Assembly: GCF_000967545.1 (NCBI RefSeq)
Contig: NZ_JXXV01000018.1
Span: 62,001 to 126,000, forward strand
Length of the DNA stretch: 64,000 bases
Direction of reading: 5' to 3'
Source of the DNA: Vibrio galatheae
GTDB lineage: Bacteria; Pseudomonadota; Gammaproteobacteria; Enterobacterales; Vibrionaceae
Shown here: positions 55,198 through 63,332 of the stretch, piece by piece
How positions within the stretch are numbered: position 1 is the first letter of the stretch
Layout of the letters: every line of letters begins with the position of its first letter
Program-made: the position numbers and the translations under genes
Notes under the pieces: model-generated
Told to the model about the DNA's origin: nothing
Databases searched by the model: none
The model's input: the letters and a program-made list of their open reading frames with translations, nothing else

Positions 55198-56448
55198 TTA
55201 GTACGCCTTATACACAACCAACGGAGTAATGTTGCCAAAGTCTGACAAGGTTTGGATAAGCTCACCCGTCCTTGGGTTAATAATATCCAGACCCATTTCA
55301 CCGTTGGTCACGACAAGTACTGGCTCTTTCCCGCGAGTGACTGACATAGAGACTGCCCAATTTGGCGCATCGACAACGTTAATACGTTTCTTGGTTTTAA
55401 CGTCAAATATCCAAATCTGGGCACCACCGTGAGTTTGGGAACCATCAAAGCCCTCGGGATTCATGATCACGTAGAACAAGCCTTGTTCGTCTGAATCGGT
55501 CAGTGCCAAGCCACCTGGTCGCCAGTTTGCACTTGCCTCTTGTTCTGTCACCAAACTCCATTTACCTAGGTATTTCGCGAATTCGCCATTGAGATCCACT
55601 TGGTGAAGTTCACCAGTGAAACTTGGGAAATAGGCAATACCATCAATGATGGCTGGACGTTCAAAAATTGGCGTCTCATCGGTATCAAAAAATGGTGCGA
55701 TAAACTCTTGGCGCTTCTTGTGTCCTTGCTCGGTAAGCACTGTCGTCATCAACGAACCATTACTACAAATTGAAGTGATACTTCTCTTTCCGGTCGCAAA
55801 GGTCAGTACACATCCAGGAGTTTCGATTGACTCAACAACTTCGCGAGTATCGAGATCAAAGACAGTAAATGAAGCTGCCGGACTAAAGTTAGCCACATAG
55901 AGTAGTTTTTCGTCAGGTGACGTCGCCATTGCATGGCGTCGGGGCAGTGCGGTTAAACGCGTTTTCGGCCATTTAATCTCTTTTATTGGTGATAGAGTCT
56001 GCTTATCGTAGATGACTAACCAGTCCGTTTTTTCACCACGGCTGCCACGCTCGTGAAAACTCTCTATGACATAAAACTCGTTGCGCGTTTTCGGTGCTAA
56101 AAAGTTACCGATCAGGTTTTTATCAACCATCCCTTTGATGCGTTCGCTATGTTTCGGTTCAAGCGCATCCATCAGGATCATTTTGCCACCAAACATGCTC
56201 ATAAAGCTGGCTTCATCGATATAAATCCAACTTTCAGGAAACGCCTGAGGTAACGTTTCAATTATGCCAATTTTCTCAATAGGTAATGGTGGTAGCGATG
56301 GATCAGCAACGATTTCCTGCGTAGGCGCAGACGTTTCTTCCTCCACCATTGCCGTTGGAGGCTCACTGGTGCTACACGCAGACAGCTGCATAGCTGTCAG
56401 CAAACACACTCCCCATTTTAATGTTGTTCGTTTTTTCATTCCTTTCAT
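55198..56448 (-). CDS. aauB: Aromatic amine dehydrogenase heavy (alpha) chain
   Basis: A 416-residue seven-bladed beta-propeller of the MauB/AauB family: WIYIDEASF, GMVDKNLIGNFLAPKTRNEFYV, RHAMATSPDEKLLYVANFSPAASFTVFDL and the later PGGLALTDSDEQGLFYVIMNPEG. It supports the TTQ light chain in an alpha2beta2 periplasmic enzyme that deaminates primary amines to aldehydes. Oddly, the signal ends in a lipobox, LSAC with Cys25 and Ser at +2, so the heavy chain may be a lipoprotein. Start at 56448 or the ATG at 56439; the latter has CAGGG at better spacing. Confidence 0.92.
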   Translation of the reverse strand: MKGMKKRTTLKWGVCLLTAMQLSACSTSEPPTAMVEEETSAPTQEIVADPSLPPLPIEKIGIIETLPQAFPESWIYIDEASFMSMFGGKMILMDALEPKHSERIKGMVDKNLIGNFLAPKTRNEFYVIESFHERGSRGEKTDWLVIYDKQTLSPIKEIKWPKTRLTALPRRHAMATSPDEKLLYVANFSPAASFTVFDLDTREVVESIETPGCVLTFATGKRSITSICSNGSLMTTVLTEQGHKKRQEFIAPFFDTDETPIFERPAIIDGIAYFPSFTGELHQVDLNGEFAKYLGKWSLVTEQEASANWRPGGLALTDSDEQGLFYVIMNPEGFDGSQTHGGAQIWIFDVKTKKRINVVDAPNWAVSMSVTRGKEPVLVVTNGEMGLDIINPRTGELIQTLSDFGNITPLVVYKAY

Positions 56449-56460
56449 CCCTGAAAATTA

Positions 56461-57882
56461 CTATTTGCACACTTTGACTGTTTTCAATGATACGTATTCG
56501 TGCAGACCATACTCACCAAACTCCACACCCAGTCCTGACTGCTTCAAGCCACCAAACGGTGCGTTAGGTTGGATTGCGCCGTGATCGTTAATCCACACGG
56601 AACCACTTTCGATCAACTGAGCGATTTGTTGTGCCTGATTAACATCGCTTGACCAAATTGATGCACCAAGGCCGTAAGGAGAGTCGTTGGCAAGCTCGAT
56701 AGCTTGGTCAACATTTGAGAATTTGATGATGGGCAGTACAGGACCAAACTGCTCTTCGTCGACAATTGACATGCCATTGGTTACATCAGCGAGCACAGTT
56801 GGCTGATAGAAATAGCCCACGCCTTCAATTGGTTGACCACCAGCCAGCACTCGCGCGCCATCTTGTACTGCTTGTTCGACTAACTGTTTTACTTTGTTAA
56901 ACTGCAGTTCATTTTGTAGCGGGCCTAGTTCAATGTCCTCTTCCAAACCATTGCCAACCTTGACTGATTTCGCACGCTCAGCAAGTAACTGACAAACTTT
57001 GTCATAAATACTTTCATGTACATACAAACGCTTCAAACATGCACAAGTTTGTCCATTATTGTGGAAAGCTGCAGTAAATAGCTTCTCGATAATGTTATCG
57101 ACATCCGCGTCAGGCAGCACGATACCTGCGTCGTTGCCGCCAAGCTCTAACGTCAAACGCTTTAAGCTTGAAGAAGCCGACTGCATAATATGCTTGCCTG
57201 TTGCCGTTGAACCAGTAAATACAATCTTGCTCACTTTAGGATGAGACGTTAGCGCTTGACCAACATCCCCTTCACCAACAACGACGTTGAGCACACCTGG
57301 TGGCAAGATAGTATTAGCAAGCTCAACAAAGCGTAATGTAGAGATTGGAGTAAGCGGAGATGGCTTAATCACCACCGTATTACCTGCGCGCAGTGCTGGA
57401 ATAACGTGCCAGATTGCAATCATCAGCGGCCAGTTCCATGGCGTGATCGACGCAACTACACCCAGAGGCTGACGCACCACTTCTACGTGTGCCGCATCCG
57501 AGTCTTCAAGTAAGTCGTTGCTTAGAGATAAAGTCCCTGTGTACTGCGTCCAAGCGATTGAAGCGCCGACTTCCATAATAGAACCCACACCGTTCAAACC
57601 ATTAATTGGCTTGCCTGTTTCTTGGGTAACTAACTGAATCAGCTCCGGCATATTCGATTCAAGTAGTGATGCCAAAGCATTGATTTTCTCTACACGCTCA
57701 GTATCTGGAAGAGCTTTCCATGTTTTAAACGCTTCATCCGCCGCCTCTACGGCCAGATCAACATGTTCACTGCGTCCTTGATTATAAGTTGCAAATATTT
57801 CACTTGTTGCCGGATTCACGACTGACAGGATACTGCCATCAGAAATGATACTACCATTTAAGACTGTAGAAAAATGTCGCAT
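56461..57882 (-). CDS. NAD-dependent aldehyde dehydrogenase, probable phenylacetaldehyde dehydrogenase
   Basis: A 473-residue class aldehyde dehydrogenase with TPWNWP, FTGSTATGKHIMQSA, the Glu246 in LELGGND and catalytic Cys280 in NNGQTCACLKR. It has no signal peptide, so it acts in the cytoplasm. It is the first gene of the amine dehydrogenase operon, 12 bases before aauB. It would turn arylacetaldehyde into phenylacetate for PaaK. FeaB-like function is inferred from context; other aldehydes are possible. Confidence 0.88.
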   Translation of the reverse strand: MRHFSTVLNGSIISDGSILSVVNPATSEIFATYNQGRSEHVDLAVEAADEAFKTWKALPDTERVEKINALASLLESNMPELIQLVTQETGKPINGLNGVGSIMEVGASIAWTQYTGTLSLSNDLLEDSDAAHVEVVRQPLGVVASITPWNWPLMIAIWHVIPALRAGNTVVIKPSPLTPISTLRFVELANTILPPGVLNVVVGEGDVGQALTSHPKVSKIVFTGSTATGKHIMQSASSSLKRLTLELGGNDAGIVLPDADVDNIIEKLFTAAFHNNGQTCACLKRLYVHESIYDKVCQLLAERAKSVKVGNGLEEDIELGPLQNELQFNKVKQLVEQAVQDGARVLAGGQPIEGVGYFYQPTVLADVTNGMSIVDEEQFGPVLPIIKFSNVDQAIELANDSPYGLGASIWSSDVNQAQQIAQLIESGSVWINDHGAIQPNAPFGGLKQSGLGVEFGEYGLHEYVSLKTVKVCK

Positions 57883-57986
57883 TCTTTATCCCTTTTGAAT
57901 ACTTACGTTATAAATAAATAGGACCCACAAAAATTAGCCCTAATTGGATGTCGGTTAATAAATTACCAACAAACACCAAAAAAAAG

Positions 57987-58025
57987 TAATACTCAATTAA
58001 CACAAAATCAACATTTAATGTATCA
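57987..58025. promoter_or_regulatory. Putative PaaX operator for the ALDH-AADH operon
   Basis: TAATAC (57987-57992) and GTATCA (58020-58025) are separated by exactly 27 bases: the same layout as at paaA, with one mismatch in the left arm. It lies 105-143 bases upstream of the aldehyde dehydrogenase start, in promoter range. The extended right arm AATGTATCA also resembles the other two sites. Confidence 0.6.
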
Positions 58026-58321
58026 TAATCATAATTAAAACCATGAATATAAACATGCATCACATCATTTTGGGACGTTATTCATTTAACACATTGCGCC
58101 TATTGCTAAGCATGCAGTTGGTAGATTGGTCTTAGCGAACATGTGATGTCGGTGTGTTTGAAATCTGAAATAACATTGTCCACGTGTTTGTCGACATCAA
58201 AATTAGCTAGAGCTGACTAACAGGGAAGGCCAACGTCTTGATGAAATAAGTAACGCACGCCATTATATGGACTAATTAAATAAGAACGTGGTCGGTGGAG
58301 AAAAAGCAGATTAATTAAACC

Positions 58322-58444
58322 ATTGGTTTATTTGTGATAGCTCTTCAATCTGCTAACGGCTATGCGCATTTAGAAGCCGATATTTGGGATAGCAATGGCG
58401 CACTGATCGCCATCAGCAGACAAAGTGTCGCTGTATTTAGTTAA
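58322..58444 (+). pseudogene. C-terminal remnant of a TesB-like acyl-CoA thioesterase gene
   Basis: A 40-codon frame, no start codon, reading in part LQSANGYAHLEADIWDSNG and ALIAISRQSVAVFS then stop. This is the end of the double-hotdog acyl-CoA thioesterase fold (pattern GYA..EADIWD..G.LIA.SRQ). Stop codons lie just upstream in frame. Only the tail survives, next to the AADH operon, suggesting a deletion or insertion joint. Confidence 0.55.
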
Positions 58445-58474
58445 AAACGTGTAACGGCTAACTGGCGCAGATTT

Positions 58475-59386
58475 TTAGCTTAAATGTTGCTTGAAAAACG
58501 TCAGTGTCCGATCCCATGCGAGTTCTGCTTCAGTTTCCGCATAGCGACCTGTGGAGTCATTGTGAAAGCCATGATTGACTCCATCATAAAAATGCGCGGT
58601 GTAAGTGGCACCATTCGCTTTGAGCTGTTTTTCGTATTCAGCCCAAGTCGCATTGACGCGCTTATCCAAGCCAGCAAACTGCAGCAATAAGGGTCCTTTT
58701 ACGTTTTCTTGTAACTCCATTGCCGCAGGTGTTCCGTAGAAGGGCACACCTGCATCGAGCTGTTCAGGAATAGTCGCTGCAAGCATGTTGACAATATAAC
58801 CACCAAAACAGAAACCAACCGCACCCAATTTGCCGTTGCTCACTTGATGAGATTTTAAAAAACTGGCAGCGGCAATAAAGTCTTCTTCAATTTTTCTGCG
58901 CTCCATGCTTTTTTGCATCGCGCGTCCTTCATCGTCATTTCCGGGGTAGCCTCCAAGTGGGTAGAGCGCGTCTGGGGCAAACGCCACGTACCCTTTAGCG
59001 GCCAGCCGCCTAGCAACATCTTTAATATAAGGATTCAGACCACGGTTTTCATGCACCACCAAAACCACAGGGGCTTGACCATTTATCTCTCGGGGAACAA
59101 CCAAATAGCCCTGACATTCACCACTCCCCTTTGGCGAGTCAAATTTGGCATACGTCGCTTTAATCGCCGGATCGTTGAAAGAAACTTGCTCGGCAAGGGC
59201 ATAATTTGGCATTAACGCGGAGGTGAGTGTTGTCATGGTAAAACCTAATGCCACAATGCCAGAGAGTCGGGACATGAACTCTCTGCGTGTAATCAGCCCA
59301 TGCGCATATTCGTCATACCAGTCAAAGGCTTCTTGGGGAATAGCTCGTTGCATTGTGTTTTGGCTTTCTTGCTGCATTTCCATCAT
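58475..59386 (-). CDS. Tat-exported dienelactone hydrolase-family protein
   Basis: A 303-residue alpha/beta hydrolase. A twin-arginine signal (LITRREFMSRLSGIVALGF, about 31-66) exports it. The catalytic triad is the DLH type: Cys in GFCFGGYIVN, Asp in FAGLDKRVN and His in NHGFHND, with HENRGLNPYIKDVARRLAAKG holding the DLH Glu. The first ATG has GAGGA upstream. Similar periplasmic members have no fixed substrate. It is monocistronic. Confidence 0.88.
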   Translation of the reverse strand: MMEMQQESQNTMQRAIPQEAFDWYDEYAHGLITRREFMSRLSGIVALGFTMTTLTSALMPNYALAEQVSFNDPAIKATYAKFDSPKGSGECQGYLVVPREINGQAPVVLVVHENRGLNPYIKDVARRLAAKGYVAFAPDALYPLGGYPGNDDEGRAMQKSMERRKIEEDFIAAASFLKSHQVSNGKLGAVGFCFGGYIVNMLAATIPEQLDAGVPFYGTPAAMELQENVKGPLLLQFAGLDKRVNATWAEYEKQLKANGATYTAHFYDGVNHGFHNDSTGRYAETEAELAWDRTLTFFKQHLS

Positions 59387-59810
59387 ACACCCGTCCTCGT
59401 TGCAAATTAGATAGAATCGGTCTTCAAGAAAGCGTAGTTCAATATAATGACAATTATTATCTTTTACATTAATTTACACAGCTCATCCGAAGGATCATCG
59501 TCATTCAAATGACTGGATACCATAATTTGCTCAAAATTCGCCGTGCAAAGCCATTCGCCTGGCGAATGTTATCGAAACGTTCTATTTCTAAGTAGAAGTA
59601 CAAATAGCAGACTCGCTTTTGGCTACCAGCGCTCCGTTAGATCGCCGCATATTTTCGTCCATCAACACAAAAAGATACTCCGCACTGACTCTTATATAAT
59701 CCACATCAATTTTGTGAACCAAATCAAATGTGCCACGAATACTCAAACGCATAATTCATTCGGCTTCAGTTATACAGCCTTTGTACCTAGAAATTTAGAT
59801 GGAACCGAAT
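59387..59810. other. Intergenic region with a 17-base palindrome
   Basis: About 420 bases between divergent genes. It holds CATTCGCCTGGCGAATG (59552-59568), an operator-like palindrome with 8-bp arms. A plus-strand open frame (59543-59827) has a poor composition and no ribosome-binding site, so I do not call it. Nothing else is seen. Confidence 0.5.
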
Positions 59811-61373
59811 ATGAAAAATACCATTAACAAACCAGTTCTGCTCTCGCTTGCAGCAGCGCTAATAAGCGTATCTTCAAATGCCCTTGCCGAAGTACACAAC
59901 ATAACATTACTTCATACCAACGACATTGAAAGTGTCTACGAGCCGGTCGATGCGTTTTGGAACCCAAACATTACCCGAATTGGAGGTATTCCGTACCTTG
60001 CTACATTAATCAAAGAAACAAGAGCAAAGGAAAAAACAAGCTTCCTGCTAGATGCAGGGGATATTTTTACTGGATCCCTATCAAAAAAAACCAAAGGCAA
60101 ACTCTCTTTTGATTTATACAGTGCAATGGGGTACGACGCGATCACGCTCGGGAATCATGAATTCGAATACGGATGGGAAACTCTGAAACAAAATATGCCT
60201 CGTGCGGCCTACCCCGTACTGAATGCAAATATCAAATTTGAACAAAATGACGCGCCTTTCGCCCAGCCATATACCATCCTAGAAAGAGATGGGGTTCGAG
60301 TGGGCGTCATTGGCGTAATGGGGATTGACGCTTTCTATAACACTATGTGGAAGGGCAACCGAAAAGGCTTAACCATTGATGATCCAATTGAAACGACACA
60401 GTATTGGGTTGACAAAATTCGTGATGAAGTCGATATGATTGTAGTGCTCACACACCAAAATAAAACAGCACCTATGCAAACTGACAAAGAAGCCGACCCA
60501 GAAGTTCAACGTGGATTCGACGAAGATTATGATATGGCAGGTAAATTAACTGGCGTTGACGTAATCTTTGGGGGTCACTCCGACCACGGTTTGTGGAAAC
60601 CCGTTGTTCATCCTAAAACAGGCACAATTATCGGCTTAACTTTCGGACAAGGGAAATACCTTGGCTACACAAAATTCGCAGTCGATACTGATAAACACGA
60701 TGTCAAATTACTTGAGGGCAAGCTGATTCCAGTGGAGTCTGACAAACTGAAGAAAGACGAAAAAACCAGTCAGTTAATTGAAACTGCGCGTGCCAAGCAT
60801 CCAGAGCTGAAGCAAATATTAGCAACACTAGACAAAACCGCCTACCGTAGCTACTACCGAGAATCGAATGTAGGTAACTTGGTCGCCGACATGATGCGAG
60901 AGGCTGCAAAGGCAGACATTAGTATGATCAGTTCTGGTAGTATACGTGTCGACTTAAACAAAGGACCGGTAACAATGGAAAATATCATGGATCTTTTCCC
61001 TTTCACCGATAAGCTATCTTTGGTAGAGCTGACAGGAAAACAAGTGAAAGCGTTATTGGAATACAGTTACACTTTGCCATACGGCCTAGCACAGTTTTCA
61101 GGTATCGAAGCAAAATATGACAGCCAAAGACCTGAAGGCAACCGTTTACTAGCACTAAAAGTTAATGGCAGCACGGTAGATGACGATCAAGTGTATAAAG
61201 TCGCTACTTATTCTTATGCGGCAAGTGGTGGTGACGGGTATCAAGTGTTTGCTGAAGGTACGATGCTGTCAGAAACAGGCTCTATCACTCAGGTACTTAT
61301 TGATCACCTCAAAGCGCATCAAAAAGTTTCGGTACCAGCTTTGGGACGTCAAATAGACGTATCCAAACAATAG
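59811..61373 (+). CDS. Periplasmic 5'-nucleotidase/UshA-family metallophosphoesterase, HTNDIES subtype
   Basis: A 520-residue enzyme with signal peptide (about 1-27, ending NALAE), a metallophosphatase domain (about 28-300) and a C-terminal 5'-nucleotidase domain (about 320-520). Metal motifs: LLHTNDIES, LLDAGDIFTGS, LGNHEFEYGW, VLTHQNKT and GGHSDHG. In UshA the first motif is HTNDHH; here a Glu replaces the ligand His, as in a distinct subgroup. The start is the ATG at 59811; an ATG 12 bases earlier is less likely. Nucleotide scavenging in the periplasm is probable. The substrate is uncertain. Confidence 0.85.
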   Translation: MKNTINKPVLLSLAAALISVSSNALAEVHNITLLHTNDIESVYEPVDAFWNPNITRIGGIPYLATLIKETRAKEKTSFLLDAGDIFTGSLSKKTKGKLSFDLYSAMGYDAITLGNHEFEYGWETLKQNMPRAAYPVLNANIKFEQNDAPFAQPYTILERDGVRVGVIGVMGIDAFYNTMWKGNRKGLTIDDPIETTQYWVDKIRDEVDMIVVLTHQNKTAPMQTDKEADPEVQRGFDEDYDMAGKLTGVDVIFGGHSDHGLWKPVVHPKTGTIIGLTFGQGKYLGYTKFAVDTDKHDVKLLEGKLIPVESDKLKKDEKTSQLIETARAKHPELKQILATLDKTAYRSYYRESNVGNLVADMMREAAKADISMISSGSIRVDLNKGPVTMENIMDLFPFTDKLSLVELTGKQVKALLEYSYTLPYGLAQFSGIEAKYDSQRPEGNRLLALKVNGSTVDDDQVYKVATYSYAASGGDGYQVFAEGTMLSETGSITQVLIDHLKAHQKVSVPALGRQIDVSKQ

Positions 61374-61394
61374 TACCCTTATGGAGGGGAAACG

Positions 61395-62813
61395 GTGCGC
61401 TTCAGAGAAGATTACAATGGGTGCAAGACTTACGGTTGCCCAAATTGCGGGAACCCTAAACCCTCACTTTACTCTCGCTCAAACAGGCTCGGTTACGATG
61501 CTTGGTATTGCTCTGAATGCGGCGCTTACCCACCAGTATTACTAAATACACCCATCATTGCACTGGCGAAGCAAATTAGTCGTCGCCAGTGCGATATCTC
61601 TCTTTTTCATGGCTGCTCGTGCCAAAAACCACAATATCAACGCTATGGCTTTACGGCACAAGGTAGTCAGCGGGTACAATGTACACAATGCAAGCGTGTA
61701 ATTACCCAACCCAATGCCAAGAAACTGGCAAACATACTCCAACCGATTATGGATGCTTTAATCAATCAGGTACGTCCCGAAGCTATCCAAAAAGCATGTA
61801 ATCTAAGCGGTAAGGAACTTGCTAAGCATCTGGAGCTACTCGCCCATCTACTCACTCAAGTGAGTTTAAATTGGGAGAAAAAAGCCAACTTCCCTTTTAT
61901 CCAAACTCGCACGACAAAACAGGTCTGCCGCTCAGGCTTACAGCACAACAATCATCAACAATACGAAACTCACCTTTGGACGCTTTCAAGTGTGGACTCT
62001 CAATCCGGTTATATGGTGTTGTTCAATGACAATGCTTTGTATGACGATACCCTGCTCACACCATCAGTGCTAGAAGAGAGTCTCTATCATCTCGATCACG
62101 TTGAACCCCTCTTAGAAAGTGATATTGAAGTACTGAATAAAGCCGAGATCACTTACAGTAAAATATTGGCTCGCAGCCAGTTTGATAAACTGGCGTATAG
62201 CCTCCAATGCCATGCTAAATCAAAAGAAGCACAGATACTTCGCCCGGTTTACGCCGCTCATGCCCACTTCCAAAACTTGTACATGAAGACAAATAAAATG
62301 CCACCATCAGCAATTATTCTCGAACATGAAAGCTTTTTACGAGGAGCTTCTATCACCGCTTTCAGTAACGAAGTAAGAAATGGTCATACAGACTTATATT
62401 ATTGCCACCTAACCGACAATACAGATAGTACAAAGTCGAAGACAATCAGCAGAAATATGAGTTGGTGGAACGAGAAATGGTATAGCCTAGCGATTGAAAA
62501 CTTACATGGTAGTTGGCAAGCGGGTATCGGGGTACTAACCAATGACACAAACAAAATTAGCCAAATTTTGCCTTCCAACCCCGACTGGAATCAACACTTC
62601 TGGAACAGTTTTAACCTGTGGCTTTCCCCTCAATACGCTAGACGCATTAGCCTAAAACGGCTCCATCAATGGCAATACATCTATCGATATTTGTACAACG
62701 TCGTCTTTACCAGCCGACTAAACAGTACAATAGTTAACAACGTTGAACCAACTGAGATAGGCTCTATCGTTACAGCCATGAACCAAGAAAATATTAGCGG
62801 ATACAAATCGTAA
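61395..62813 (+). CDS. Zinc-ribbon protein of unknown function, transposase-like fold possible
   Basis: A 472-residue protein starting with two zinc ribbons: CPNCGNPKP with CSECGAYPP (about 15-45), and CSCQ with CTQCKRV (about 73-100), similar in type to the InsA/IS1-like N-terminal part. Near residue 205 SVDSQSGYMVLFND looks like the first strand of an RNase H/DDE fold. I see no certain full catalytic triad. GTG start with GGAGGGG five bases upstream, 21 bases after the nucleotidase stop, so probably co-transcribed. It could be a domesticated transposase or a nucleic-acid-binding protein. Confidence 0.65.
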   Translation: MRFREDYNGCKTYGCPNCGNPKPSLYSRSNRLGYDAWYCSECGAYPPVLLNTPIIALAKQISRRQCDISLFHGCSCQKPQYQRYGFTAQGSQRVQCTQCKRVITQPNAKKLANILQPIMDALINQVRPEAIQKACNLSGKELAKHLELLAHLLTQVSLNWEKKANFPFIQTRTTKQVCRSGLQHNNHQQYETHLWTLSSVDSQSGYMVLFNDNALYDDTLLTPSVLEESLYHLDHVEPLLESDIEVLNKAEITYSKILARSQFDKLAYSLQCHAKSKEAQILRPVYAAHAHFQNLYMKTNKMPPSAIILEHESFLRGASITAFSNEVRNGHTDLYYCHLTDNTDSTKSKTISRNMSWWNEKWYSLAIENLHGSWQAGIGVLTNDTNKISQILPSNPDWNQHFWNSFNLWLSPQYARRISLKRLHQWQYIYRYLYNVVFTSRLNSTIVNNVEPTEIGSIVTAMNQENISGYKS

Positions 62814-62861
62814 GATTAGACGTTAATAAAAGAGCTAAGATTTCTGTATAGAGTGTTATTG

Positions 62862-63140
62862 TTAGGTGCGATAAAGAACCTTTACCACATGCCAACCAAA
62901 CTTAGTTTTAACTAGGTGTGGAACCAGTGTTTCACCGGAAAAACAGACCTTGTCAAACTGGGGGACCATTTGTCCTTTGCGGAACTCGCCTAAATCGCCA
63001 CCTTTCTTACCGGATGGACAGGTGGAATATTTTTTTGCGAGCGTCTGAAATTTTGCACCTTTTTTAAGCTGTTTGATAATGTCTTCAGCTTGTTCTTTAT
63101 GCTTGACCAAAATGTGAAGGGCATGAGCTGTTTTAGCCAT
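62862..63140 (-). CDS. ppiC: Peptidyl-prolyl cis-trans isomerase C (parvulin)
   Basis: A 92-residue single-domain parvulin, the same length as E. coli PpiC (93). Landmarks: [54 protein letters not shown] and [11 protein letters not shown]. Cytoplasmic. It is convergent with the zinc-ribbon gene and divergent from cheV. Confidence 0.95.
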   Translation of the reverse strand: MAKTAHALHILVKHKEQAEDIIKQLKKGAKFQTLAKKYSTCPSGKKGGDLGEFRKGQMVPQFDKVCFSGETLVPHLVKTKFGWHVVKVLYRT

Positions 63141-63332
63141 GTGGATGCCTGTATATATGACTTAATCTGCGAATTGTACCCCAATAAAACGAGATCTTCA
63201 CCCAAGTAAATGGCGCTATTTATCTTGAATGGCTATCTTATCGACGTTTGGATACAATTTTGATTAGTGCCCATTGATCATCAGGGCAAATCCGTTACCA
63301 TTTACATGAATAACCGACCGAATGAGAATCTC

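Noticed and set aside
59543..59827. Plus-strand open frame of 94 codons upstream of the nucleotidase
   Set aside because: No ribosome-binding site, unusual composition (many H, S, R) and overlap with the nucleotidase start. It looks like random open frame in a promoter region.
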